Assembly: GCF_051622035.1 (NCBI RefSeq)
Contig: NC_135355.1
Span: 6,126,001 to 6,190,000, forward strand
Length of the DNA stretch: 64,000 nucleotides
Direction of reading: 5' to 3'
Source of the DNA: Arctopsyche grandis
Lineage: Eukaryota > Arthropoda > Insecta > Trichoptera > Hydropsychidae
Made by a program: the position numbers and the translations under genes. Positions within the stretch are counted from its first letter, which is position 1; each line of letters starts with the position of its first letter. Of this stretch, positions 1 through 12,774 are shown piece after piece. The notes under the pieces were generated by a model. That model was not told the DNA's origin. It worked only from the letters and a program-made list of their open reading frames with translations, and searched no databases.

Positions 1-896
1 ATAATGCATACTAAAAAGATGAATAGGTGCTGTAAGCGTATTGTTTTTGGTATTTTTTTTTTCACATACATAAAACAGATATATGGCCCCCAATTTTAAA
101 CACATAGCATTTAACTAATGTATATTATATATATTTATTAATAAATGTTTATTATTACAGTAAAACCTCGATGTAATGGCAAAATTTCCAGTCGAATGTG
201 AAAATTTTTTAAAAGTATTGTTAGGCTAAGCGACCGTGATCGACTTCTTTTCGAGGATGCTGGATTCATACTGTTTTTCGTAACCTCTTCTTAGTACATT
301 CTATATTTAGATCTTGAGAGTGGTGTAAACTTGACAAGAAGTCAATTATTGTGCTTTAAGCGTAATGATATATACGGATCATCGTTTATGAAAAATATTT
401 TGCGAATAATTAGGAATCCCAGGCCATATGCAAAATTTCTAAATATGCGAAAATTCTATCAAAACTATGTATATATGTATATATTGGTTCTTATTTATTT
501 AAATAATTGTATAAGAAAATATGTTATAACAGGTACAATTTTACCAGGGCTGTGGAGTTGCTTCAAAATTTACTCGGACTCCAAACTCCAACTTGAACGA
601 TTTTAATAAGATCGAATTTTCTTGACAACGTATAAAATTGTTAGTAATAAAAATAATGGCCATTTTGAAAGTATTAAATATTAAAGGAATTAAAAAAAAT
701 CACTAAAAATTGTCATGTAACCCAATTTAGTGAATCACTGGTAATTATATAGGTATAAACAATAATTTGTATATAAGATAATTATTTTGAATGAAAATAC
801 CAATAATTTTATTTTACTACCGCCATCTATGTATAAAATTAATGACTACAAGACGTCACCGAGATTAAAAATTTTCGATCTTGAAACGCTTCTTAA

Positions 897-1855
897 CCCT
901 TTGACTGCTACAACAACGATAAATCGTTGTTTTGAAATCGGCGAAGATTGCTACGACGATCGTTGTTGACGTCATTAATTGTCGTATTTCAATACTTTCT
1001 TTGAGCCACCAGCGCATCAGTGGCACGAAACATTTTTTTTATATACGTATTTATATTTATTTTTCAACCAAGCTTTATAAATATTTATCAATTTTTTAAA
1101 TAAAAGCTCTTCAATTTCGGGTTCATCATCAAAGTAAATTTCGGGTTCGTTGTCAATGTCATATAAGGAGTTATTACTTGGGAATTGATTATTGTCGATA
1201 AATTCATTTTCAGAATCAGTAGAGCTGCTGATTTGTCGAGTTCCTCGGCGAGGAGCTATTATTTCGCTTTCATCACTTTCACTGTCCAATATCATTTTGC
1301 AGAGTTAAAATAAATGGCAAAAAACAATAGAAATCCGCTTTCAATTATATAGGTCACGAGACGTCACGAATTCATGCAATCAATCAAATGCAACTGAAAT
1401 GCATACAAAATGTTTATGATACATGTTGAAAAATTATTTGATTATTAGAAACTTCGCATCCTTGTGTGTCTCGCTCACACGTACACAATTAAAACCAAGA
1501 AAGAAAGAGAGAAAGACCGCTACCTGTTTCGAATATATCGCATGTTGTAAGGATACATCGATATCTAAAAATAGATTATTGAAAAGAATAAAGCGTCGGA
1601 AAAAAATCGTCAAAACTTATTTAGTGTATATATGTAGGTATCTCTTTCGCACGCACGCATGTAAAAGCAAGACAGAAAGAGAGAGCACGAGTCCACGACT
1701 GCTTCTTAAAAACGTATATAAAGTATTATAAAAATTACGAGTGTTCGGCGAAGTAAGTATGTAAAAAAAAATATTATATTTATTTTTTTTCAAAATAATT
1801 ACAAATGTTAGCATTTTTCGCTTGGACATTGAAAAACCTCGTAGCAGCCAAAGGG
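897..1855 (-). mobile_element. piggyBac-like non-autonomous element, copy 1
   Basis: The element is flanked by TTAA at 893-896 and 1856-1859, the target duplication of piggyBac transposons. Its ends are inverted repeats starting CCCTTTG(A/G)CTGCTAC, and the CCC next to TTAA fits the superfamily. It is about 959 bp and carries one acidic ORF resembling the start of a piggyBac transposase, so it is an internally deleted derivative. A second copy in the opposite orientation lies at 14797-15740. Confidence 0.8.
1017..1295 (-). pseudogene. piggyBac transposase N-terminal remnant (copy 1)
   Basis: The ORF begins MILDSESDESEIIAPRRGTR and continues with a Ser/Asp/Glu-rich stretch, as at the N-terminus of piggyBac transposases and PGBD proteins. 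It ends after 92 codons, with no DDD catalytic core. The copy at 15351 encodes nearly the same first 64 residues. Inference: a leftover of the parent transposase rather than an active protein. Confidence 0.6.
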
Positions 1856-3172
1856 TTAAACGATATTTTATCTCTATCGTAATGGCGGATGATCCATTTA
1901 CTTATATTGATGACCAAAATGAGCAATATGGCAAAGTATGAAAACGATCGGATAAGAGGCAATCATTTTTTCCTGAATTGTAATCGTAAGTCAAACGTAA
2001 AGGAGGAATGTAATAAAAAATAAGTACATTCATTGTGTATGTCTATGAATTTCATACACAAACAAATCAATTTAATAAAAAAAATAATAGTACAAAAAGT
2101 TTTAGACAGAGGAAGCAATCGGTTTTGGCCATACAACATCAAAATACGTACAATTCAACGATTTTATTTATAATGTAATTTAAAATTCACGATTTTTATA
2201 AAGGAATTATTAAATTTAAATTTATTATTAGATTTACTTCAATAAAATTGGAGACTGGTTGACACATACCGTAATACTATTAATTAAAGATAATATTTAA
2301 AAAAAAAAGGCAAAGTTTCAAAGCGATCATAAGTTTGTCAGACCGATTGGCGAAATGAAACTAATAAAAACCTTGTAAAAAGGAGTCGGAATTTTTACGA
2401 CTCCGAATCGACAGCTTATCTAAAAGAATACGTTGATAGAAAAATAATAAACAATTAAAATTAAAATAAATACGCGTATTTTTATGTAGAATAATATAAA
2501 AAATATAATATAGAAGAATCAAATATTAAATACAATATATAAAAACGTTTAATAATTACATTTTATATTGTGATTAGCAATTTTTTTATCCCGATTTATG
2601 AAAGTAATTCAATGTTAAAAAGTTGAAGAGGAATAAGAAGTTAAATGAATGAGAAATATTTTATTTGTATTTAATAGCTTTTATCGGAAAGTCCCGACAC
2701 GGACTTTCAACTTTAACAAACAGCCCCTTGCTTATTATATTAGACTAGTTGTTTTACGCGGCTTCGCTCAGTATTTGTAATATAAACAGCTTAAACATGG
2801 TGAATCTAAAATTAATTTGTTTTTTTATTACATTTATTTGAATCGAAAAAAATATATATTCAACTAATGGAATCGTCATAGAAACTGACCTGATTTCGAT
2901 TTCCAGCCAACTATAGTTACAAACTTACAAAGTCTCTTTCGAAATTATATATTAGATGTATTATATATTATACCAGAATCCGGCGGCTTTTCCCAACAAA
3001 CTATACTTACAAAGTATCTTTCGAAATTATATATTAGATACTATATTAGTCCATTACATCAAGGTTTTACTATGTATATTAAAATTTCGCTACAAACATA
3101 TATTTTTTTTAAATTTTAATACTTCCAAGACAAAAATAAGTATAGGAATATTCAATATTAACGTACTATGGG

Positions 3173-3176
<4 letters not shown>

Positions 3177-3212
<36 letters not shown>
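3177..3212. repeat. (TA)n microsatellite
   Basis: About 35 bp of alternating TA, inside AT-rich sequence with no gene support. Confidence 0.85.
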
Positions 3213-3216
<4 letters not shown>

Positions 3217-3299
3217 TTTGACCATAAAATGCTGTATATATATGTATACATGTTAGGCATATCAAGCACTAAACGAGATATTTATTGCTGTATTTATGG

Positions 3300-5215
3300 A
3301 CCTAAATAAAAATAAATACATTATGTGTAAAGGCCTCGTAATTATTAAAAAGATTCATCACACTACTAAAACAATCTTTTAATTAATATCTCAACATTAT
3401 TATCACTTAATATCGGCTACGTACATATGTATACGAAGCATTTTTGTGTCGATTACTTTTTTAACAACTACATAAACACATTGTGGAAGCGACGCGACGA
3501 GTGTAAGGCCCTCGCTGCACTAGACCAAATTTTCGCTAATTGAAGAAATTCAGTACAGTGTAACAACGACCTAAAATTGAATGATGCATCTAAAGATCAT
3601 TGAATAATAGAAGTTTCACTTCAATTGACTCATTTATAACGATGTAACAATCACCGTTGATTTTTGTGCAGCGCGAAAAAAAAATAATTGTAATGCAATA
3701 CATAGGTATTGCATTAAAATTCGATTAAAATATGTAGATTGTCGAATATTAAAACGTACGATTCAACTTAAAACCACATATAAAACGGTTATTGGAGTTA
3801 TAGTCGGAACGAAAATACATTTGCTTAATATAATTAATTAGTGTGTATATAAAATTTTTAAAATAATCAAACGCAATCGAGATCACTTGGTGTATACACA
3901 TATATATATAATATAATAAACTTAGTGGTTTTTAAATCTCGACTGAATTTAACAACATTCAACTCTATCATAATTGTGTGCATATATTTGTACTTACAAT
4001 ATGCGTTAAAAGATGCGGCAAAATTGTAAGGCAGATTATACAATATTTGAGCAATCACTTGCGCCAACTATGAAAGGGGATATATCCCGCAAAAAACTGA
4101 AAGATGGCACTCACTTTGGACATTTGATGCTCTTGGATTTGCCTACCTAAAGCTACAGATAGTACTTAACAGTGAATTCGACTTAATTTAGATTTAACAC
4201 GAAATGTACTATATTTTTTAGAATAATTATTTCCCTAATGCAAATTAATTTTACATTGTCAACGCAATTACAATCCGAGTCTGATTATATATGTATATAC
4301 ATACATATATAGTCTGGTATACAGCCATAATGACACAATAAGTATGCGATTATAATATTTCTATACATTTAACAAGATATACAAAGATAATGCAATTAAA
4401 CTGCTCATTTGTGATATTCATTCTTAAGCGAGCCTCCGCCTGTTTGCTTTAACTCGCACCTTAAGCTTAATCTACATGTAACCTGTAAATCTTCAAACCC
4501 TCATTCAAGAATTTTTTGAAAATTACAATACCGAACAGAATTTAAAAAAAATGTAATAATAAAAAATAGTCGAATGCGGCTTTTTTTGTGTCCACAACTG
4601 TATATTTAAAAAAAATTGATAAAAATAGCGTTTGCCTTAGACCCCTATCGCTTAACTACATAATTTGACTAATTTGCACTAAAATGTACCTTCTCATTTA
4701 TATAAGTAAAAACTCTTATAAGGAAATCTTAAAACAATTACATGGAATGTGAATCATTTATGAAGAACATCTTTCACGAAAAAAATGTCTGTAAAATCAT
4801 TAATTTCATTACTTAATTCTTATGATACAGCCCTGGTGAATTTTTTTTTTTTAGAAAAAAATTGCTCTAAAGCTCTACATATGTATACGTACTAGAGATT
4901 GCAATTTACCGGCAAATAATCGTTAATAAATGTGGTTACTTTTCTCGACATATTAACCTAGATTGAACCGTAAATAATGAAAAATAAATCTCACTTGGAT
5001 AGTATCATACAAATACATACAAGTCCATTCGTAATAATTAATAATCACAACTGAAACAACCATCTGATTGCATTTATTACGACGTGGTTGGTCTGTGTTG
5101 CTACTTTTAAGCATGCATCAGTGGTGCTACAAAAGAAATGTCAAACTGGCAGAATGATCGCTTATTAAAATGGGGTACTATTACTATATTATCACTGTAC
5201 AAAACTTCAAAACCT
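3300..5215. other. AT-rich intergenic sequence, no gene seen
   Basis: No ORF with recognisable similarity and no convincing splice-linked coding block. A weak inverted pair (CGCTGCAC near 3512, GTGCAGCG near 3668) could mark a small decayed MITE. ACAGCCCTGG near 4828 looks like one hAT-type end. Otherwise I see only AT-rich sequence. Confidence 0.5.
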
Positions 5216-5219
5216 TTAA

Positions 5220-5680
5220 ACCTTTACCCGCGGCAATAAAAATAGCGAACAAGTCCTGTACGCGGAAATTTTTCGCGAATTTGGCAATCGAGTTTTCGAC
5301 CTTAAATACAGATTTTAATATTTACTCAAGTAACCAGATATGTTAATTAACACGAAGTATTATTTTAAACAATAAAATACATAATATATCTCGTAGTTTT
5401 GGCTTAATTGTCAAATCATCATTCTTCATACAATTGAGACGTATCGTCGCCATTGTTCAACAGACGTGACGTCACATAAACGAGGTTTCAGTATTGTTCC
5501 ACAAAAAATTTATTTTGACTGGTATATATTCATTTTAAGCAAATTGAATAGATGGCATTCAACTCTCAGTAATATATTCAACCAATTTTGACCCTTAAAA
5601 CAGTTGACATAGGAGCATATAAGGCTCAAAATCCCGTGTAAAGTTCAGAAATTCTATGGAAGACAGCCGCGGGCAAACGG
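5220..5680. mobile_element. TTAA-flanked MITE (piggyBac-type ends), copy A
   Basis: About 460 bp between TTAA at 5216-5219 and TTAA at 5681-5684, with ends CCTTTACCCGCGGC and GCCGCGGGCAAACGG. It is closely similar over its length to 7049-7528 and shares an internal GACGTGACGTCA block. No coding capacity. The TTAA duplication suggests mobilisation by a piggyBac transposase (inference). Confidence 0.7.
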
Positions 5681-6001
5681 TTAATGCCTCCTATTCATCC
5701 CGCTCAAAATTTTAGTAATTTTAAACATTTAATACTAATAAAAAAAAAAACCGGACTACATAATCCATATAACGCCATTTGCATCGACTTTTAATGCAAT
5801 AATATGCCTGTATATGTAATTAATTCGCAATAAAATAATTTCAGGTAATTACAGAGGTCGAAATCTTGGCAATTAACCGGTAAATCGGTAATACAATCCT
5901 TAATACGAACATACAGATCAAGCAGGCTGACATAGAAAATACAATAGACTTCTAATTGACTACTAAACTGTACTCGGCTAAATTTCAGTCTCTGTGAGGG
6001 T

Positions 6002-6241
6002 CTAGTTCGATATTTTAGTGGTGCCGGTTACACGTAGATTGAGCTTACTAGCAAACACACCAAATGCTATTATTAATAGGACAAACACACCAACAAACAT
6101 GCTACACCTTGTTCCGTCAATCCAGCAGTTCAACGTGTGCTCGGAATTCGTGTTCGTGAAGATCCCTGTTGGGTTTCTGTCGACCAAGCGTAGCATTTTC
6201 GTCAGTTTGTTTGCCAAATTAATCACACTATAACGTTCCAT
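6002..6241 (-). CDS. Possible small single-pass membrane protein (79 aa)
   Basis: I do not recognise this protein. An ATG-started 79-codon ORF encodes a hydrophilic N-terminal half (starting MERYSVINLANKLTKMLRLV) and then a clear hydrophobic helix of about 20 residues (residues 46-66, MFVGVFVLLIIAFGVFAS), with a short basic tail. Its base composition is less AT-rich than its surroundings. It starts 76 bp downstream of the vimar stop codon on the same strand, so it could be a separate small gene, a second ORF on the vimar transcript, or chance. Its last codons plus about 50 bp of downstream sequence recur at 45596-45676. The same bases are open on the other strand for 71 codons, which weakens the case. 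Confidence 0.35.
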   Translation of the reverse strand: MERYSVINLANKLTKMLRLVDRNPTGIFTNTNSEHTLNCWIDGTRCSMFVGVFVLLIIAFGVFASKLNLRVTGTTKISN

Positions 6242-6317
6242 CGGTATAAAAAAAATAAATTAAAATGAAAAATATCACAAGTTTGGGGAAAAATAATAAT
6301 AATTAGAAAAGTTGAAA

Positions 6318-9300
6318 TTATTGAAGTGACTCACAACCAGTCATATCTAATTTGGCTATTAAATCGCTTATGGAATTTTTAAGCGACTCACTCAACTGAT
6401 CATTTTCAGTTAAAAGGGTCTGCATGGATTCTTGCACTTTCAATTGAGACATTTGCTCTTTCAGTGGCTCGTGCATCATAAGAAGCGATATAAATTTACA
6501 TATATTCTCCACAATCTCGGGTTGAACCTTCAGACGGTTTCTTTCCAACATAATGTTTAGCTGTTTTGCCAGTTCGGCTTTCAGTATTCCATCGATGAGA
6601 ATATTTCGCGTCTCGTCTTGATCGCAAATGGAAATGTGTTCACTTCGTTTTCTAGACTCTTCATTGTTATTCTGATGGGCTTCGGTCGAATCGCGGAAAA
6701 TCGTAGCACACAATATAGTGAGAGCAATCATAGCTTCATTCTGCATTATAATGTGAGATGCTGCTAACATGTTTACTAAACAGGCAACACATCCGTCAAC
6801 CTAAAAAAAAGTAATATTTTAAATAAGCCAGTCGTATTGTATATGTTACAGTCGAAGTGTTTTTTTCAGTTGTAATATATTCCAACTGGCCTTTTAGGTC
6901 TTTCATATTCGAATGCAATTCAACTAGTAAATTATATCTCTACAAGCGCAAATAAATTTTCAACAATGTGCGCCAGTTGTAATATAACAGTTGAGTTTTG
7001 ACAGGTCTGATGTTTTCACGAATGCTTTAGAATTCAATAATGCGTTAACCCTTTGCCCGCGGCAATAAATATAGCGAACAAGCCCTTAAATACAGATTTT
7101 CGACCTTGAATACAGATTTCAATATTTACTCAAGTAACCAGATATGTTAATTAACACATAAAGTATTATTTTAAACAATAAAATACATAATATATATCTT
7201 AGTTTTGGCTTAATTGTCAAATAATCATTCTTCATACAATTGAGACGTATCGTCGCCATTGTTCAACAGACGTGACGTCACATAAACGAGGTTTCAGTAT
7301 GGTTCCACAAAAAACTAATTTTGACTGGTATTTATTCATTTTAAGCAAATTTAATAGATGGCATTCAACTCTCAGTAATATATTCAACCAATTTTGAACC
7401 TTCAAACAGTTGAAATAGGCGCATATAAGGCTCAAAATCCCGTGCAAAGTTCAGAAATTTTATGGAAGACAGCCGCGCTACAGACTTGTCGTGCAAAGCT
7501 TCCATAGAAGACGGCCGCGGGCAAACGGTTAATTGCATATTTTTATCCCCCCCCCCCCCCCCTCCCCCTAGAAAAGATCCGTCCTTGCGGAATACCTACT
7601 GTTTACAAGCCAGGGACGTGACGTTCCATACCACTCAGTGTGTTTTCGCCCTAAAGATAACGAGTACCATATTATGATAGCTCCGAGATAGCTCCCGAAA
7701 ACCTAAGCTCTCCATCTAACCTGGTAGCAACTTATAATTGAACTGTGTTTTCAGTTGTAATATATTTTGACCAGTTGGAATGTAATTCGCTATATGAATC
7801 AACTCACGTGAGTTAAACGGAATATATTCCAACTAATCAAAATATATTATAACTGAAAGATACACTTCAACTGTAACATATGTACATATGTATATCTACA
7901 TTAAGCCGATTTTAAATGAAATTTGCATACTTTAACAATACTCGTCAACGATTCCTGTGATTGTAGCTGACGAACCATTCTAGCGAGGAGACGGGACGCC
8001 TCGCCGGATACTCCTGCATGTTCAGATTGTGCGCCCCATACCGATACTCTTTTCAGAACGTCAACAGATAGTAAATCTTTAGCTACGTTTTCTGAAATGA
8101 CAAAAAAATGTTTAATACACAATAATAAATCGTGTTTCCATTATTATTTTCATTTACCTTGTCCATCTACGAGCATTCTCAACGTTGCGACCAATTTGAA
8201 AACGACGTAATATTGATTAACGTTGGGCACCATTTCAATGAGCAGCGGCAAAATGCCATGCTTTATTGCTAAAGATTTGTTTCTCTGTGGTATTACTAAA
8301 TTTCTCAAACTGCTGAGTACCACGTGCTGGAGTCGTATATCGTCCTCGTGACTTTTGTGCAGAAGTAGTATTGCTAAAAATTAAAACGCTACTTCATAAA
8401 GAAGGTGATGGTGATGGGTCAACTTAAAACATTCTACAATACTCTCGATACAGTGCAATTTAAAGTTTTGTATATTTTTACTGCCAAGACTCGACGAGCG
8501 TGATACAGATTACGTATTAACTTAACTTAATAATTATTATTTTTGTAATAACACAGCTACGAGTCACAACTTCTTGACGGACGTTGTTTTATAAACCAAA
8601 TCCAAATGCAAATGAAGAGCACACATGTTTAAGGGGTCGAAAAAAATAGTAGAAGAAAAATCGAACAAGAGTAAACTGCCACTTCCGGTTGACGGATGCG
8701 TACCAAATTTTATACATAACTTGGTATTGAGCTTAAACTTCTAGATGTGAAATTCAGTTCAATGAACCAAAAGGTTTCTGAGAAAAACATCCATTCTCTA
8801 GAGTAAAAGTACTACTTCCGGTTGAGGTAAAAATATTAGGGTATAAAATTTATAATTTCTATTATATGTAAAAAAAATTCAGTCTGATTCGGTTAGCGGT
8901 TTGGGAGATAATTGAATTCAAAAACTTAAAAAAAAAGGGCACCAATAAGGGGAGGTACAGTTTCCGGTCAACTTAAAAATCTGAAGAAAATGTATATCGT
9001 AGTAATATGAATTTCAGTAACCGATATTAAATTTCAGTTCGATAGGACGAATGGTGTTCAAAAAATCCCCAAAATACACAAGTACACATAGAATCATTAA
9101 AACGTGATCAGTGATCGATTCTGAGTTCGAATCACAAAACTTCATCTATTGTTACTACGTACATAGATAAAGTAAAAAACACAGATCAACCATCTCCTGT
9201 TAGAATTTTCCCATTTTTTCTAGCTTAATCATTGTGACGTATCCAATAAATCAATATTTTCCCCTCAGTTTCTCGCAAATTCGAGTCACTAGCATCTCAA

Positions 9301-12300
9301 ATTTGTTGAATCTTCTAAAAGCTACCTACATAATGTATTTCTCGCAAATTTGCTGTTTCAAAACATTTGTTAATTGGTCCATAGATGTCTCTATTTGTAT
9401 TCTACGTATGTACTGTATTGTTTGGAAAATTTTTAGTATTTATTTACAAAAATTAATCTAACCATATGTGTCGCCTTGCAGTAATTCCTATCATGGCACA
9501 TATGATATATGTGGGTGACTGTCACCGCACCGAATGTTAAAAAGTCGAAAATATTCGTTTACCATGCATACATATGAAAAACGGTTAGTATATATATATA
9601 TATGTAGTGTTGGGATTAAACGAAAGGCTGATGTATGGGCTATGGCTGTGAAAGGGTATGTTACGACCGATCGTAGAGGGGGGATGAAAAAGTGGCATAG
9701 GGCGCGAAAGGACCGCTATTTTACAGTTAGTAGAAGTTAACCTTCCACTGGGGGCGGTTGGTCGTTAAACCACCGCGTGGTGTCGTTTTAATAAACAACA
9801 TGACTGAAAACGCACGTGTTTGATCTTCAATTCCACCGCCACATCCCATCGTGGTCCTGAATAGCGTCATCTATTCAGGAATTCCACCCACAATTGGAGG
9901 CTCGTCCGGGATTAGGCGGCAGTTTGAAGACCACGTGCTACAATGTATCGGAGGAGGAGGCCGACATCTGGTCGTAGGACGTCGAGAGGGGTTCGGGAGA
10001 GGGCGATAGAAGAGCCAGTCGCCAGCCGAGCCAAGCTGACTTTCCAAGACATGGAGGGCGCCGTCCCCATTTTCACCGGAAACGACGACTATCCGGTAGA
10101 AAAGTGGGTGGCGCAGATCGAAGAAGTCGCACACTCGGCAGGTTGGGGCAGCATGGAAAAGCTGCTGTTTGGGAAACGCCTGGTCAAGGGGGTGGCCGAG
10201 AGGTTCCTGCGCATACAAGATGGGGTCTATTCGTGGGAGAAACTCAAAAGCGCATTACTGGAGGAGTTCGCTCGGATGGTGAGTGGGGCGTCAGTCCACA
10301 GGAGGCTGTCCAAGTCGCAGAAAACGTCAGAGGAATCGGTCAACGAGTACTTTTACCGGATGCGGGAGATCGCGAGCGTGGGTTCGATTGAGGATCGTGA
10401 CCTCATGGAATATGTCATCGACGGGATCCCTGGCAGGTCTTCTATGAAGGGGATGCTGTATGGTGCCCGCAATTTGAAGGAGTTCAGGGACAAGTTGAGC
10501 GCCTTCGACGGGCTGGTGGAAAAGGTAAAGGCAGAAGAAGCAACCGTAGCCACAGCCAAAGCAGTGCCCGCACCCTCAACTGGAAGCGGCTGGAGACCCA
10601 AGGCGAGGACGCCGGCACTGATCGACACAGGCAGTGAAGACAAACTCGCCGGCGAGAACTTCGTACATCGATGCGGCATCATCACTAGTGAAAGTATTCC
10701 TGTGGTAAGAGACCAATGTAACAATTCCGGTGCCATTCGTAGAAAAGCTGCGGAAGGAGTAAGGAGGGCTGATTCGGACTTGAAGGATGGAGAGCAAGAA
10801 AAAATCAAAGTGGAACGCGATAAAACGTCAAAACCACGAGTTCCGATCGAGGTTAAGTTGGAACAGAGTCTGCGGAGGGAAAAAGAAGAACGGGCTTCAC
10901 AAGAGATGTCTGCTCATGCAGAACCCAGCGATTCCTGTTCAAGCGAGGCTGATGGAACATCAAACATGTCACATGGTCAGATGGTGAGGACCCCCTTAGA
11001 GCCTCCAGCGTCGCCGTCTCGAGCTCATTTGGACTATTCTTCAGTGCGACCGAGCACAGAAAATCGATCATCAACCACAGATTCAATTAGGATAACGAAT
11101 GATGAAAGTAAGCATCGCAAACCATGTGGAATAGATGTTTCCAATAATGAAGAGGACGGTGTAGACATGGATGATCGCGGTTTGGACACGGGTGATCGAA
11201 GTGAGGACACGGGTAATGGAGGTGTAGACATGAGTGATCGAAGTGAGGACATGGGTAATGGAGGCGTGGACATGGGTGATGGAAGTATGGACGGTGATGG
11301 TTTGCATATTGGAAGGCTTTGGGACAACGGAGACATACCGTTTTCAAATAAAGATGAACCGCCCGATGGTCAATTCAGTAAAGGATCTCATGGTCATTCG
11401 AAGAATCCTAAAGATGAAGACGAAGAAAATGGGAAACATGAAGAAAAAGATATGGATAAATCACCAGAAGGAATAAGAGACCCAGTCAAAATTTCAACAC
11501 CAAAGGACAATGTATTCACTTTCAAGCTCGGTCGTAGTCAGATTGATGTTACTTTAATGGAAAATAAAATAAGACCATGGATTAAGAAAGGAGTTTTTGG
11601 ATATATCGGTGAACCAGGAACGATATTGGTCAACTTCATATGTGGCAAGATACCATATGGAAAGCTGTGGGGCGACGGGAGGTCCATCGCAGACAACATC
11701 ATCGGACAGCCGCGTGGAATCGCGACTGGCATCGGATAGTGTTTAGGTTGTGCCAATTGAAGTGAAGTGTGTGTCAGTGAATTAGAGAATAAGTGGAGTA
11801 CCCGGAGGGGTTTTAGTTAAGCCTTACTTGATATTTGATTATTGTTCTATTTTGTTAGTAGTTAAGATTTGAAATATTGTTAATGTTTTATTGATTATTC
11901 TAGTGTTTTCATGTTTTGGCGAGTGTTTGGTATGTTGAATAATGTTTTAATTTGGTTACATGCCTAGAAGAATATGAGATAATTGTATTGAAATGTAATT
12001 CTAGTGATGTTTTAAAATGTGATTTGTTTCCGATGTAAAGGTGTTAATTTTAATGCTATGTAATTCTTGTAATGATTTTAAAATGTGATTTGTTTCCGAT
12101 GTGAAGGTGTTGATTTTAATGCTATGTATTTCTTGTAATGATTTTAAATTGCAATTGTGATGATTTATGTGTGACTTTAATTGTGATGATCTGTGTGTAA
12201 CTTTTTTTGAAGATTGAATTGTATTGAAACGTGAAAAATTGATACGATACTGAAATAAGTTTGAGATTATTGTGGAGTATGTTGAAGACTACTGTGAAGT

Positions 12301-12698
12301 ATGTCTGGGATTATTGAGAAGTATGTCTGAAAATTATGTGTAATATGATTGAGGAATGGCCCGGCAGGTGAGAGAAACCTGAGGGCAGGTTTGTGGTCAG
12401 GAAAGGCCGAGTTGTAGTGTTGGGATTAAACGAAAGGCTGATGTATGGGCTATGGCTGTGAAAGGGTATGTTACGACCGATCGTAGAGGGGGGATGAAAA
12501 AGTGGCATAGGGCGCGAAAGGACCGCTATTTTACAGTTAGTAGAAGTTAACCTTCCACTGGGGGCGGTTGGTCGTTAAACCACCGCGTGGTGTCGTTTTA
12601 ATAAACAACATGACTGAAAACGCACGTGTTTGATCTTCAATTCCACCGCCACATCCCATCGTGGTCCTGAATAGCGTCATCTATTCAGGAATTCCACC

Positions 12699-12774
<76 letters not shown>

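Larger units (their letters stand above)
158..3072. mobile_element. Possible TIR-bounded Tc1/pogo-like element, decayed and interrupted
   Basis: The two ends carry about 24-bp inverted repeats. The left begins CAGTAAAACCTCGATG and the right, read on the minus strand, begins TAGTAAAACCTTGATG, with the match continuing through TAATGG. Ends of the CAGTARAACCTCGAT kind are usual for pogo/Tigger-type elements. No transposase is visible inside. The interval holds a piggyBac-like insertion at 897-1855, AT-rich filler and a segment (about 2020-2440) that recurs inverted near 37.2-37.5 kb. The pairing of the two ends is inference; they could belong to separate insertions. Confidence 0.35.
9603..12702 (+). 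mobile_element. Young non-autonomous LTR retrotransposon (Ty3/Gypsy-like gag)
   Basis: Fossil-type element, about 3.1 kb, that looks structurally whole as a non-autonomous copy. LTRs of 290 bp lie at 9603-9892 and 12413-12702, beginning TGTAGTGTTGGG and ending CCACCCACA; by eye they are identical, which implies a very recent insertion. Just inside the left LTR, from about 9895, is a primer-binding site (TGGAGGCTCGTCCGGGAT) differing at one base from the classic tRNA-Pro type. One gag-like ORF fills 9943-11739. No reverse transcriptase, RNase H or integrase is visible, so it would depend on another element. Its target is a TA-rich spot, so the target duplication cannot be resolved. Confidence 0.88.

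Noticed and set aside
2956-3309. 117-codon ORF
   Set aside because: It is built over a (TA)n tract giving Tyr/Ile repeats and lies in AT-rich repeat sequence with no similarity.
6018-6233. 71-codon plus-strand ORF opposite the small membrane-protein ORF
   Set aside because: The minus frame has the better start context, membrane helix and position after vimar; the plus frame shows no domain.
9534-9740. 68-codon ORF upstream of gag
   Set aside because: It crosses the boundary between the composite MITE and the LTR, so it is an insertion artefact.
9871-11756. Many ORFs of 65-151 codons overlapping the gag ORF on both strands
   Set aside because: They are shadows in the GC-rich gag region; none resembles a protein and the gag frame explains the openness.
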